Positions 44,107-52,909 are shown, counted from the stretch's first letter. The stretch: 64,000 bases of DNA from Clostridium omnivorum (GCF_026012015.1 NZ_BRXR01000001.1:3869501-3933500), one strand, 5' to 3'. Program-made: numbers and translations. Notes: a model not told the origin generated them from the letters alone.

Positions 44107-44586
44107 GCATAAGGAGTTTATGTTATTAGAAGGCGAGATACTATTCATATCAATGTAATCCATAGGATAGCTTCCGTCCCATGGGTATATTGAAAGATAT
44201 CTCTCGTTATATACATTTATAATATATTTTTCTTTATCAAAGGTAAAATACAATTTATATATTGGTTTAGCTGGAAGGTCACTAGGCTTATCCACAAAAT
44301 TTTGTTTATTAAGCTCTTTAGTAAACTTTTTAATGGTATCAACATCTTCTTTTACTAAATCTTTTTCTTTATAGAAGTTAGTATCTAATACTATGGCTTT
44401 ACAGCTTGAAGATAGAGTTAAATTCTTTGCTAATAGATTTGTATAATAAAAATTATTTGGTTTCTTTTTAGAAACAGATAGATTATCAACCTTATAGTTT
44501 CCAATAGCAAAACTACAGCCAGCTAGAGAAAAAATAAGTACAAGAATTGTTATTATTAATACAAAATAATTGAATTTCTTTTTCAA
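44086..44586 (-). CDS. lipoprotein of unknown function
   Basis: A 166-residue protein. I choose TTG 44586, 9 nt after TTTGAGG; an ATG at 44595 sits too close to that site. N-terminus: KKK, a hydrophobic run and the lipobox LAGC, so it is likely exported and lipid-modified. The mature part (about 145 residues) has a Lys-rich linker, then alternating strands with KYIINVYNERYLSIYPWDG near the end, as in small DUF4883-like clostridial lipoproteins. Function unknown. It lies between the giant-protein operon and the activase genes, on the minus strand. Confidence 0.7.
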   Translation of the reverse strand: MKKKFNYFVLIITILVLIFSLAGCSFAIGNYKVDNLSVSKKKPNNFYYTNLLAKNLTLSSSCKAIVLDTNFYKEKDLVKEDVDTIKKFTKELNKQNFVDKPSDLPAKPIYKLYFTFDKEKYIINVYNERYLSIYPWDGSYPMDYIDMNSISPSNNINSLCKYLIPR

Positions 44587-44779
44587 AAGCACCATCCTCA
44601 AATTCTTACTCTCTAACTAAGCATATGATAAATGAAGCTTAATTTATTACTGATGCATGAATTTTAGATAATTAAAATTACCCATTTATAAGATACTTAA
44701 AAAAATAAGTTAAAAAAGGAATAGATGTGTGAAATTATGGCAGAATAAATAAATGTGATTTTAAAAGGATGGTGTTTTT

Positions 44780-45670
44780 ATGAAGGTTGGGATTCCTAAA
44801 GGACTTTTATATTACAAGTACTACCCTTTTTTCGAAAACTTTTTTTATGAACTTGGAGCAGAAGTGATAAATTCACCTGATACTAGCAAAAAAGTACTCG
44901 ATGAAGGCGTAAAATATTGTGTTGATGAGGCTTGTCTACCTGTAAAAGTATTTCATGGGCATGTTGCTTCTATAAAGGATAGCTGCGATGTTATGTTAAT
45001 ACCAAGAATAATGCAGTTGAGAAGTAGGGAATATATTTGCCCTAAGTTTTGTGGGCTTCCAGAAATGGTTTGTAATAGCATTCCTAATATGCCTCAGGTA
45101 ATAGGTACTCCTATTTATGGTTATAGTACAAAAAAACTATATAATTTTGCAAAAGAATCAGGAAAACTCTTAAAATGCAACGGCAAGAAAATAAATTATG
45201 CATTTGAAAAAGCGTTAAATGCTCAGAAGAATTACTTTTGCGGTATAAAAACTGATGGAATGAAGCTAAATGTAGCTTTAGTAGGGCACCCTTACAACAT
45301 ATTTGATAACTATACTAATATGAATTTAGTAAAAAAACTTAACAAGTTAAAAGTGGGGGTTATTACAGAGGAATATATAGATAGTTTACATATAGACAAT
45401 GAGGTTAAGCAACTATTTAAGAGACCATTTTGGAGTTTTGCTAGAAATTCATTTGGTTTTGCAAGCTTTATGGCAAAATCTAATAAGGTAGATGGAGTTA
45501 TATATATTTCATCCTTTGCTTGTGGAATAGATTCAGTAGTTATTGAACTTATTCAAAATAATATAGGTGACTTTCCAATGCTTATATTAAAGATTGATGA
45601 GCAAACCGGAGAAGCAGGACTAGATACAAGAATTGAAGCGTTTGTGGATATGCTCGCAAGGAGGGGTTGA
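44780..45670 (+). CDS. CoA-dehydratase activase-related protein, DUF2229 part
   Basis: A 296-residue protein. The start MKVGIPKGLLYYKYYPFF is the standard opening of DUF2229, the region found after the ATPase domain in long acyl-CoA dehydratase activase proteins. Cys-rich motifs VDEACLPVKVFHGH and YICPKFCGLPE may bind an Fe-S cluster, and the end reads DEQTGEAGLDTRIEAFVDML, also seen in the next gene. Its stop is 1 nt before the next ATG. Together, genes one to three (44780-47721) are a split version of the long activase. Substrate unknown. Confidence 0.78.
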   Translation: MKVGIPKGLLYYKYYPFFENFFYELGAEVINSPDTSKKVLDEGVKYCVDEACLPVKVFHGHVASIKDSCDVMLIPRIMQLRSREYICPKFCGLPEMVCNSIPNMPQVIGTPIYGYSTKKLYNFAKESGKLLKCNGKKINYAFEKALNAQKNYFCGIKTDGMKLNVALVGHPYNIFDNYTNMNLVKKLNKLKVGVITEEYIDSLHIDNEVKQLFKRPFWSFARNSFGFASFMAKSNKVDGVIYISSFACGIDSVVIELIQNNIGDFPMLILKIDEQTGEAGLDTRIEAFVDMLARRG

Positions 45671-45671
45671 T

Positions 45672-46769
45672 ATGAAAATTACTTTTCCGCATATGGGTAA
45701 TGTTTGTATTGCAGCTAAGGCACTTTTTTCTGATTTAGGAATTGAATTTGTAATGCCTCCGCTAAATAGTAAAACTTCACTAGAAATTGGAGCACTATAT
45801 TCTCCAGAAGAGATGTGTTTACCCTTCAAAATAATGATTGGCAATTACATACAAAGTATAGAACAAGGGGCCGATACTGTTATTATAACTGGAAGCTGTG
45901 GCCCGTGCAGATTTGGGGAATATTGTGAACTTCAAGTCAATTTATTGAGAAAGTTAGGTTACGATTTGGAGTTTATAGTGCTAGATCAGCCTGGGGAAAT
46001 CGGAATTAAGGAGCTACTGAATAGGATAGGTATAATTTCAAAACAGAGCGCTATATCAAATGCTCAAAAAATAAAAGCATTTAATAATGCCCTTAAGGTC
46101 ATAAATCTAATTGACGAAATTGAGTCAAGAGCACACTTTCTGGCGGGTTATGAAAAAACAAAAGGACAGTGTAAAATGCTGCTAAATAGGTGTAAAAAAG
46201 AGGCATTAAGCTGCAGTACAGGAAAGCAAATTTTAGATACATTGAAATTATATAAAAAAATACTAGAGGGCATAGAAATAGATAAAAGCAAAGACCCTAT
46301 TAAGATTGCAATTATTGGAGAGATATATACTATAATTGAACCGTTTTCAAATTTATACATTGAAGATAAGCTTATGGATTATGGAGTTAGTACAAAAAGA
46401 AGGCTTTCTCCTAGTTGGTGGGTAAAAGATGCTGCACTTTCACCTTTAGGATTAAATTCTATTGAAATAAGAAAATCAGCAAAAGAATATCTTTCACTAG
46501 GAATAGGCGGGCATGGAGTAGAGTGTATTGGCGAAGCTGTTCTTGCAGAAAAGGAAGGCTTCCATGGGGCAATACAGATTTTCCCCATGGGATGTATGCC
46601 TGAAATTGTATCAAAAGCTATACTCCCCAAAATAGCAAAAGATAAGGATTTTCCTATCATGACCTTAGTAGTGGATGAAATGACAGGAGAAGCAGGGTAT
46701 AGCACTAGGATTGAAGCATTTATAGATTTGCTTGAAAGGAGGAAAAAGAATGTATTATTTGGGAGTTGA
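45672..46769 (+). CDS. CoA-dehydratase activase-related protein, second Cys-rich part
   Basis: A 365-residue protein starting at ATG 45672, behind GAGGGGTTGAT. It contains KITFPHMGNVCIAAKALF, YSPEEMCLPFK and GSCGPCRFGEYC; these Cys groups could hold a cluster. The end VDEMTGEAGYSTRIEAFIDLL parallels the end of the upstream protein, so the two look like distant repeats of one fold (the HgdB/double-cubane-like fold). It overlaps the ATPase gene by 20 nt. Its partner role in an ATP-driven reductase is inferred. Confidence 0.75.
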   Translation: MKITFPHMGNVCIAAKALFSDLGIEFVMPPLNSKTSLEIGALYSPEEMCLPFKIMIGNYIQSIEQGADTVIITGSCGPCRFGEYCELQVNLLRKLGYDLEFIVLDQPGEIGIKELLNRIGIISKQSAISNAQKIKAFNNALKVINLIDEIESRAHFLAGYEKTKGQCKMLLNRCKKEALSCSTGKQILDTLKLYKKILEGIEIDKSKDPIKIAIIGEIYTIIEPFSNLYIEDKLMDYGVSTKRRLSPSWWVKDAALSPLGLNSIEIRKSAKEYLSLGIGGHGVECIGEAVLAEKEGFHGAIQIFPMGCMPEIVSKAILPKIAKDKDFPIMTLVVDEMTGEAGYSTRIEAFIDLLERRKKNVLFGS

Positions 46770-47721
46770 TGTTGGATCGGTAAGTACTGATTTGGCTCTA
46801 CTGGATGGGAAACTGAAAGTAGTAGAAAAACTCTATTTGAGAACTAAGGGAAAGCCAATAAAAGCAATTCAAGAAGGATTTAAATTTTTAAAAGAAAAGT
46901 ATGGTGAATTGGATATAAAAGCTGCAGGAACCACAGGCAGTGGAAGACACATATGTTCAGCAATTATTGGAGCAGATGCTGTTAAGAATGAAATCACAGC
47001 TCATGCAGTGGCTGCACTTCACTTTGATAAGGAAGTAAAAACAATAATTGAAATAGGTGGCCAAGATTCTAAAGTAATTACTTTAAGCAATGGTATAGTC
47101 ACTGATTTTGCTATGAATACTGTATGTGCTGCAGGTACAGGTTCCTTTCTTGACAGGCAGGCGGAAAGGTTGGATATCGCAATTGAGGATTTTGGGAAAT
47201 ATGCACTGATGGCTAAGGCACCAGTGAGGATAGCAGGAAGATGTGCAGTATTTGCAGAGTCAGATATGATACACAAACAACAGCTTGGGTATAATGAAGG
47301 GGATATAATTAAAGGTCTATGTGAAGCTTTAGTTAGAAATTATCTAGCAAATGTAGGAAAAGGAAAGGAAATAAGACCTAAGGTATTCTTTCAGGGTGGT
47401 GTAGCAGCAAATGAAGGTATGAAAAAAGCTTTCGAGGATGCTCTTGGCTTTGAAGTTATTGTACCAGAACATTACAATATGATGGGGGCAATTGGTGCTG
47501 CAATTATAGCAATGGAAGCAATTGAAGTACAAGGAAAATCTAATTTTAAAGGGTTAAGCATAGCAGATAGCAATTTTATTTCCACTAGTTTTGAGTGTGA
47601 CGGTTGTTCAAATAAATGTGAAATTGCAAAGATTAAGGATAAAGATAAGTTAGTTGGCTGCTTTGGAGATAGGTGTGGAAAATGGAGTAATTCCAACATT
47701 GAATTTACAAAAGGAGCATAA
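46750..47721 (+). CDS. acyl-CoA dehydratase activase ATPase (BadF/BcrAD family)
   Basis: A 323-residue ASKHA ATPase. ATG 46750 follows GAAAGGAGG. Motifs: phosphate-1 GVDVGSVSTDLALLD, TTGSGRH, phosphate-2 EIGGQDSKVI, and the bridging-cluster Cys in NTVCAAGTGSFLD and GRCAVFAESDM, which in HgdC-type activators bind one 4Fe-4S cluster between two subunits. The tail adds four more Cys (CDGCSNKC and CFGDRCGKW), not part of the minimal activator. It should use ATP to push a low-potential electron to a partner protein. No dehydratase alpha/beta genes are next to it. Confidence 0.88.
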   Translation: MYYLGVDVGSVSTDLALLDGKLKVVEKLYLRTKGKPIKAIQEGFKFLKEKYGELDIKAAGTTGSGRHICSAIIGADAVKNEITAHAVAALHFDKEVKTIIEIGGQDSKVITLSNGIVTDFAMNTVCAAGTGSFLDRQAERLDIAIEDFGKYALMAKAPVRIAGRCAVFAESDMIHKQQLGYNEGDIIKGLCEALVRNYLANVGKGKEIRPKVFFQGGVAANEGMKKAFEDALGFEVIVPEHYNMMGAIGAAIIAMEAIEVQGKSNFKGLSIADSNFISTSFECDGCSNKCEIAKIKDKDKLVGCFGDRCGKWSNSNIEFTKGA

Positions 47722-47729
47722 TGGAAAAG

Positions 47730-47768
47730 AATATATAAGTTCTTAAAAACAATAAGAACTTATATATT
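47730..47768. terminator. bidirectional hairpin between activase and minus-strand gene
   Basis: AATATATAAGTTCTTA (47730-47745) is perfectly matched by TAAGAACTTATATATT (47753-47768). The T-tract is short on both sides. Confidence 0.6.
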
Positions 47769-47777
47769 CTTATTATG

Positions 47778-48383
47778 CTATCTACAATAATCCAAAGTTA
47801 AGCAGATTATTCTCCTAATTATTCTTCGAGCAGTATCATAAGGTATCCCGTAAACCATTAGCTTGCGCAAAATTCCAGGATTAAAGGTTTCAATATTCCT
47901 AAGTATTTCGTTTATATCACTAGGAATTTTTGGGCTCGAATAATCATTATGGGCTCTTGAATTATCTTGATTTATAAAACTGTAGTCATTAATATTTTCT
48001 AAATTATTATTACAATTTGTTTCTTCATTTTGGCTAACCATATCTGTTATTGAGTCCCAGGGTTCAAACATTTCACTAAATTCCATATTATCGAAATTAT
48101 ACACATCATAGTCTATATCCATTTCAGTATACATAGGATAATCATACATATAAGCACTGTTATAATCTAAATTAAGTATATCCTCCATGGGCACTTGTTC
48201 AATAGGTGCACTATTGTTACTATAAATTTCAATAGGTTCAATAGGTGCAGTGGCGCTAGGAAATGGCATCATTTCCATATTATCAAAGTCATCTGTATCA
48301 CTAAATTCATCTATAGAAATATCCTCGGTTTCAAAAGCAGTCGCATTAGATAGGCCATATTTTTCAGTCCCGTAGGAATTCAT
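47778..48383 (-). CDS. acidic low-complexity protein of unknown function
   Basis: A 201-residue protein; ATG 48383 has GGAGGT 7 nt upstream (an earlier in-frame start at 48410 is less likely). Residues 1-140 are unusual: Asp, Glu, Asn, Met, Tyr, Pro and Ser dominate, with no hydrophobic core and repeated Asp/Met/Tyr patches. The last 50 residues become ordered and basic (DINEILRNIETFNPGILRKL then YDTARRIIRRIICLTLDYC). The layout suggests a disordered acidic arm with a small helical domain. Possibly a spore or surface protein; no family recognised. Confidence 0.6.
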   Translation of the reverse strand: MNSYGTEKYGLSNATAFETEDISIDEFSDTDDFDNMEMMPFPSATAPIEPIEIYSNNSAPIEQVPMEDILNLDYNSAYMYDYPMYTEMDIDYDVYNFDNMEFSEMFEPWDSITDMVSQNEETNCNNNLENINDYSFINQDNSRAHNDYSSPKIPSDINEILRNIETFNPGILRKLMVYGIPYDTARRIIRRIICLTLDYCR

Positions 48384-48544
48384 TTTTTTACCTCCATTTA
48401 TTACTTTCAATATTATTTTATGTTTATTAATTTAAAGTGATACTAAATAATATTGATGAATACTTGTGAATGTAGTTTTTAATACTAAATAATGTTGTGT
48501 TTTTAAGAAAAATGTGAGTATAATAAACTCAATAAAGATTATTA

Positions 48545-48559
48545 TATGGTAGAATAATC
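48545..48559 (+). promoter_or_regulatory. extended -10 element upstream of hydF
   Basis: TATGGTAGAATAATC is identical to the fprA promoter region (29725-29739). A second candidate promoter just upstream is TTGTGT (48495-48500), 18 nt, TATAAT (48519-48524). Confidence 0.4.
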
Positions 48560-48631
48560 ATGATATAATAAAATTGCGAAAAAATTAATGAAAATATATA
48601 AATTTAAAATTTGTTTTAACGGAGGAAGAAT

Positions 48632-49831
48632 ATGTTAGATACACCTAGAGCTAATAGACTTCATATTGCAATATTTGGAAGAAGGAATGCTGGAAAATCT
48701 AGCTTAATAAATGCTATAACAGGACAAAAAATTGCATTGGTATCTGAGCATGCGGGAACAACTACTGATCCAGTATATAAAGCTATGGAACTTTTACCAA
48801 TAGGCCCAATTGTTATGATAGACACTGCCGGACTTGATGATGAAGGAGCTTTGGGAGAACTTAGAGTACAAAAAACAAAAGAAGTAATGGACAAAACTGA
48901 TTTGGCACTGCTTGTGTTTACTCCCGAAAATATGAGTTTTAGTCTGGAAAATGAATGGTATAATGAGTTAAAACTTAGAAAAATACCCACTATTGGGGTA
49001 ATTAATAAGTGTGAAGGACAAAATATAAACCTCCAGACTTACGAAGAGAAATTTCAAATTCCTTTTGTTAAAGTAAGTGCAAGGGAAGGTATAAATGTTG
49101 GAAAGTTAAAAGAAAAGATACAAGAAAATGCTCCATTAGACTTTGAAAGAGAAACAATTTTAGGTGACATTATTAAGCAAAAGGATCTTGTGTTGCTTGT
49201 TGCGCCACAGGATATTCAAGCACCAAAAGGCAGATTAATTCTTCCTCAAGTACAAGTATTAAGAGATGTATTAGATAATCACGCACAAGCATTTACTGTA
49301 ACTGATGCTGAACTTAAGGATGCATTAGGCATATTAAATAAAAAACCAGATTTGGTTGTAACTGATTCTCAAGTATTCAAAAAAGTAAATGAAATATTGC
49401 CATCTGATGTGGAACTTACATCTTTCTCAATTCTAATGGCAAGGTATAAAGGAGAATTAGAGATATTTGTGAAAGGTGCAAAGGCTATAGATGATCTAAA
49501 GCCTGGAGATAAGGTGTTGATAGCTGAAGCATGTACACATCATGCCTTAAAGGGTGATATAGGAAGAGAAAAACTTCCAAATTGGCTCGAAGGTAAAGTT
49601 GGAGGTAAGCTTGATATAACAGTAAATTCTGGAGTGGATTTTCCTGAAAATTTAAGTGAGTATAAGCTTATTGTTCATTGCGGTGCTTGTATGTTTAATC
49701 GTAAACAGCTAATGACAAGAATTATGAGAGCTATGGATCAAAATGTACCGATAACTAATTATGGTACAGCAATTGCCCATATTAATGGTATATTAGATAG
49801 GACTACAAAAATGTTTAAATTTAATGATTAA
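48632..49831 (+). CDS. hydF: [FeFe]-hydrogenase maturation GTPase HydF
   Basis: A 399-residue scaffold protein on which the diiron subcluster of the H-cluster is built before transfer to HydA. GTPase domain: G1 FGRRNAGKSS, G2 GTTTDPV, G3 DTAGLDD and G4 NKCEG (N/TKxD replaced by NKCE). The C-terminal cluster domain shows CTHHALKGD and IVHCGACMFNR, giving the CxHx-CxxC ligands. ACGGAGGAAG precedes ATG 48632. hydE/hydG are not in the window. Its presence supports H2-evolving fermentation. Confidence 0.95.
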   Translation: MLDTPRANRLHIAIFGRRNAGKSSLINAITGQKIALVSEHAGTTTDPVYKAMELLPIGPIVMIDTAGLDDEGALGELRVQKTKEVMDKTDLALLVFTPENMSFSLENEWYNELKLRKIPTIGVINKCEGQNINLQTYEEKFQIPFVKVSAREGINVGKLKEKIQENAPLDFERETILGDIIKQKDLVLLVAPQDIQAPKGRLILPQVQVLRDVLDNHAQAFTVTDAELKDALGILNKKPDLVVTDSQVFKKVNEILPSDVELTSFSILMARYKGELEIFVKGAKAIDDLKPGDKVLIAEACTHHALKGDIGREKLPNWLEGKVGGKLDITVNSGVDFPENLSEYKLIVHCGACMFNRKQLMTRIMRAMDQNVPITNYGTAIAHINGILDRTTKMFKFND

Positions 49832-49866
49832 TAGAAAAGGAACCAGCAGGTTCCTTTTCTATTTGA
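49831..49866 (+). terminator. terminator after hydF
   Basis: ATAGAAAAGGAACC pairs with GGTTCCTTTTCTAT around AGCA; the stop codon is in the left arm. Confidence 0.85.
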
Positions 49867-49940
49867 AAATAAAAAGAATAAAAAATTGTTTAATAGAAAA
49901 AACTAATATTGATAATTTTGAGCAGGGAGGATGAAATGCA

Positions 49941-50090
49941 GTGGATAAAAAATATTTAAAATCATTTGAGAGTATAGATTTGGCGAACCTAAATAAGGAA
50001 CAGGAAGAAAAGCTTAGACAATTGGAAATTCAATTCAATACTGAGTTTGGAAAAGATTTTTATTTCATGGTTATGGATAAAAATGACTGA
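49941..50090 (+). CDS. 49-residue conserved-looking small protein
   Basis: A short ORF starting at GTG 49941, with GGGAGG 10 nt upstream. The product is helix-friendly and charged: KYLKSFESIDLANLNKEQE, then LRQLEIQFNTEFGKDFY. The strong ribosome site, the balanced codon use and the terminator straight after it (50115-50147) support a real gene. Function unknown. Confidence 0.6.
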   Translation: MDKKYLKSFESIDLANLNKEQEEKLRQLEIQFNTEFGKDFYFMVMDKND

Positions 50091-50114
50091 TAAAATGAAT
50101 TAAATATGATTATC

Positions 50115-50147
50115 AAGTTCTCTTGTGCTTTTAAGAGAACTTTTTTT
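50115..50147 (+). terminator. terminator after the 49-residue ORF
   Basis: AAGTTCTCTT pairs with AAGAGAACTT, then seven Ts. Confidence 0.9.
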
Positions 50148-50233
50148 ATAATTTTTAGTCCTGTAAGTTTCTTGAAGAGGAATTGCTAATAATATCCTAA
50201 TATATATAATAAGCATTTGAGAATACTAAAAAT

Positions 50234-50647
50234 ATGTTAAAGAGATTTATGATTTATGGACTATTAGGTTGGTGTATTGAGGTGTTCTGGACTGGCATGG
50301 GTTCATTATTTACTGGTGATGTTAAATTAACAAGTACAACTTACATATGGATGTTTTTCATATATGGATTAGCTGTACTACTTGAACCTATACATAATAG
50401 TATAAGGAGCTGGCCAATAGCACTGAGAGGAGGTATTTACACAATTGTGATTTTTGCTATAGAATACTCAACTGGATTACTATTAAGAATATTAATAGGA
50501 GTATGTCCATGGGATTATAGCAGCAGCCCATTTTCTATAAGCGGAATCATTCGGCTAGATTATGCTCCAGCTTGGTTTGCAGCAGGATTGCTGTTTGAAA
50601 GAGCACATGACAGTTTAACAAGTGAAACTATGAGAAAAATAATTTGA
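50234..50647 (+). CDS. putative ABC-transporter type IV membrane protein (CmpB family)
   Basis: A 137-residue membrane protein with four helices. The pattern IYGLLGWCIEVFWTG at the start, a TYIWMFFIYGLAVLLEPIH second helix and CPWDYS near 95 matches the ABC_trans_CmpB family, a group of small membrane proteins with unclear function despite its name. No good ribosome site for ATG 50234; ATG 50249 has AAAGAG close by and is an alternative start. Confidence 0.72.
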   Translation: MLKRFMIYGLLGWCIEVFWTGMGSLFTGDVKLTSTTYIWMFFIYGLAVLLEPIHNSIRSWPIALRGGIYTIVIFAIEYSTGLLLRILIGVCPWDYSSSPFSISGIIRLDYAPAWFAAGLLFERAHDSLTSETMRKII

Positions 50648-50768
50648 TTATTAAAAGGGGACAGCTATCAGTATAGTGTGCAGTTCCATTTTGTATTATT
50701 ACAGCTATTTTTAAAACATAAATTTAAAATATTTTGGAGAAAATAAGACTAAGGGAGTTGATTTTTAA

Positions 50769-50933
50769 ATGAGTGACTCTAAAAAAGATAATATACCAAG
50801 AATTCAATCAAAGTACTTAGGAGCATCGGATATAGTTAATGGTACTCCTTCACTTTATGAACCAAGGGAAAAAGAGATGGAATCTGCATTGGATGAAATA
50901 TTAAAGGAAATAGATGAGAGAACTCTATATTAA
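50769..50933 (+). CDS. 54-residue small charged protein
   Basis: AAGGGAG precedes ATG 50769. The sequence starts SDSKKDNIPRIQSKYLGASD and ends with an acidic helix (KEMESALDEILKEIDERTLY). It is one of four short, charged ORFs in 50.7-52.9 kb, each with a good ribosome site. I recognise no family; small spore proteins are one possibility. Confidence 0.6.
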   Translation: MSDSKKDNIPRIQSKYLGASDIVNGTPSLYEPREKEMESALDEILKEIDERTLY

Positions 50934-50950
50934 AGGAAGAGGTGTATTTA

Positions 50951-51088
50951 ATGACTAATATTAAGGGGTCAAGTAAAAGAAATAGAAAAGATAACAAGAA
51001 GAATGATATAAACAGACCAACAAAGCATATGGAAAATAAAAAAACACCTCCAAGATACGAAAATTTTGATGGGGTGCCTATGGAATAG
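50951..51088 (+). CDS. 45-residue basic small protein
   Basis: GGAAGAGGTG precedes ATG 50951. The product is Lys/Asn/Arg-rich and disordered (KGSSKRNRKDNKKNDI, then a PPRYENFDGVPME end). It starts 17 nt after the previous small ORF and ends in a terminator. Confidence 0.55.
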   Translation: MTNIKGSSKRNRKDNKKNDINRPTKHMENKKTPPRYENFDGVPME

Positions 51089-51116
51089 AGAGAGCCAATG
51101 GGCTCTCTGTTTTGTT
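51089..51116 (+). terminator. terminator of the small-ORF pair
   Basis: AGAGAGCC pairs with GGCTCTCT around AATG; GTTTTG follows. Confidence 0.75.
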
Positions 51117-51199
51117 ATAATTCAAAGTTTTCTGACTTTACCTTGATTTTGTATTATAATTACTAATGAGTACGAAATTTGGGGAAGGCGGGATAATAA

Positions 51200-52417
51200 T
51201 TGAAATTTAGGAAAATAGAAGTTTCTAAAAATGCTTTGCTTTATCTAATTGCTATAATATTTTTTTATTTATCTTCAGGAGCCTTTAGTATGCTGCAAGG
51301 TATATACATAAAGGAACTGAAAATTGGAGAGGATTTTTTAGGTTTTATATTAAGTTTAAGAATATTTGCTGTAGCAATTTTTTCAATTCCATGCGCTATA
51401 TTTGTTAATAAATATGGAAGAAAGAAGGGAATAATGGTAGCGCTGCTTTTCGTTCCAATAAGTGGTGCACTGCAGGGTTACTTTCAGGATAAATGGTTAC
51501 TTTCAATTTTTGCAGTAATTCAAGGGTTTTCAAATGCTTTTTTACTTGTGTCAGAAGGACCCTTCCTGATGGAAAATAGTAATGAAAAAAACAGGTTGAA
51601 ACTTTTCAGCTATGCTTTTTCAGATAATGTATTTTCGACTATGGTAGGATATTACGTTTTTGGACATATATCTAATATATTTCATAATTTTTTTGGAATA
51701 GTAAATGCTCTTAGATATTCAATTATAATTTCGGGGTTAATTGGAGTAATAGGTTGTGTATTTATTATTTTTATAGAGGAGGCTAAGGCTCCGGTTATTG
51801 GTGAAAATAACATTTTTTATAAAAAAGCCTTCAGTGTTATAAAGCAAAGACATCCAAGAAATTTTCTTGTATACAATTTTATAATAGGTTTCGGTGCTGG
51901 TTTAGTAGTGCCATATTTTAACGTGTATTTAAAATATAAAGTAAATGCTACTACAGACCAAATCGGTCTAATCTTAGCTTTGGCAATGGGTGCTATGGGA
52001 ATAGGAGGGCTAATTACTCCATATATGGCGATAAAGTTTGGAAAAGTAAAAACCATTATTATCTGTCAGGTGATTTCTATACCATTTCTTATGTTAATAG
52101 CACTTCCACCATCCTTAATAGTTGTTTCCTTTGCACTATTTATGCGTAATGCATTAATGAATATGGCTGGACCTATAGTGGGCAATCTATCCATGGAGAT
52201 TATTAAGGAAGGTGAGAGATCAATATTTGCAAGTATAAATAATATATCGGGAAATTTGAGCAGAGCAGTAAGCGCAGTAGTAGCTGGATTTATTATGAAA
52301 AACTTTAGTAATGGCTATGAGATACCTTATTTTATTACAGCTATTCTATATTTAGCAGCTACAATATACTTTTATAAGTCTTTTAGTACCTTAGAACTTA
52401 AAAGAAAAATGGCGTAA
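51200..52417 (+). CDS. MFS transporter
   Basis: A 405-residue membrane protein with about 12 helices in two halves. A TTG start at 51200 follows GGCGGG by 7 nt. The loop between helices 2 and 3 reads NKYGRKKG, the MFS A-motif variant; the equivalent in the second half is IKFGKVK. The substrate cannot be told. It lies between two groups of tiny ORFs and has no other operon partner; it belongs to the drug or metabolite exporter-like part of the family. Confidence 0.87.
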   Translation: MKFRKIEVSKNALLYLIAIIFFYLSSGAFSMLQGIYIKELKIGEDFLGFILSLRIFAVAIFSIPCAIFVNKYGRKKGIMVALLFVPISGALQGYFQDKWLLSIFAVIQGFSNAFLLVSEGPFLMENSNEKNRLKLFSYAFSDNVFSTMVGYYVFGHISNIFHNFFGIVNALRYSIIISGLIGVIGCVFIIFIEEAKAPVIGENNIFYKKAFSVIKQRHPRNFLVYNFIIGFGAGLVVPYFNVYLKYKVNATTDQIGLILALAMGAMGIGGLITPYMAIKFGKVKTIIICQVISIPFLMLIALPPSLIVVSFALFMRNALMNMAGPIVGNLSMEIIKEGERSIFASINNISGNLSRAVSAVVAGFIMKNFSNGYEIPYFITAILYLAATIYFYKSFSTLELKRKMA

Positions 52418-52511
52418 TTTAGTTGTCTTTTTTATCCTGTAATGCTTTAAAGGACATAGCATAAAACCACCTGCTATGGTTAACCTAATAATAGAAAGGG
52501 GAGTAATAGCT

Positions 52512-52655
52512 ATGTCAAATAACAAAATGAAAAATACACCTGAAAATCGAAAAGAAAATGGTGAATTTAAAAAGAAGAATATAAAACATAATCCAAGTGC
52601 TGAAAGTACTAGAGCAGTTTTTAATAAGCCAAGCATCTATGAAGAGATCGATTAA
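52512..52655 (+). CDS. 47-residue small charged protein
   Basis: AAAGGGGAG precedes ATG 52512. The sequence is Asn/Lys-rich with a short C-terminal acidic end (STRAVFNKPSIYEEID). Its style matches the 54- and 45-residue ORFs upstream of the MFS gene. Confidence 0.55.
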   Translation: MSNNKMKNTPENRKENGEFKKKNIKHNPSAESTRAVFNKPSIYEEID

Positions 52656-52756
52656 GGAGTATATTGGGGTAAATGACCTTTAATGGGTGACTTTGCAGGC
52701 AGCAAACGGAATGAATAAGTTGCCGGGTAGTCTAAGTGATAAGGAGGAATGACTAA

Positions 52757-52894
52757 ATGACACGAAGAGAAAGTAAAAAGTATTCAAAACAAAGGGACAA
52801 CCATAGGAACAAGCCTGCTATAACAAATAATGATGAAATGAAAAAACATCAAACAAAGGGTCTGTGGCAGGGAACTGAATTTCAAAATGAATAA
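52757..52894 (+). CDS. 45-residue basic small protein
   Basis: AAGGAGG precedes ATG 52757. The peptide begins TRRESKKYSKQRDNHRNKP and ends GLWQGTEFQNE. The 100 nt before it can form a small hairpin (GGCAGC near 52698 with GTTGCC) but contain no ORF. A strong terminator follows. Confidence 0.58.
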   Translation: MTRRESKKYSKQRDNHRNKPAITNNDEMKKHQTKGLWQGTEFQNE

Positions 52895-52909
52895 GTCTTA
52901 ATAAATATT

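Noticed and set aside
52391-52636. 81-codon minus-strand frame
   Set aside because: It is the shadow of the MFS gene end and of the 47-residue plus-strand ORF, with no ribosome site.
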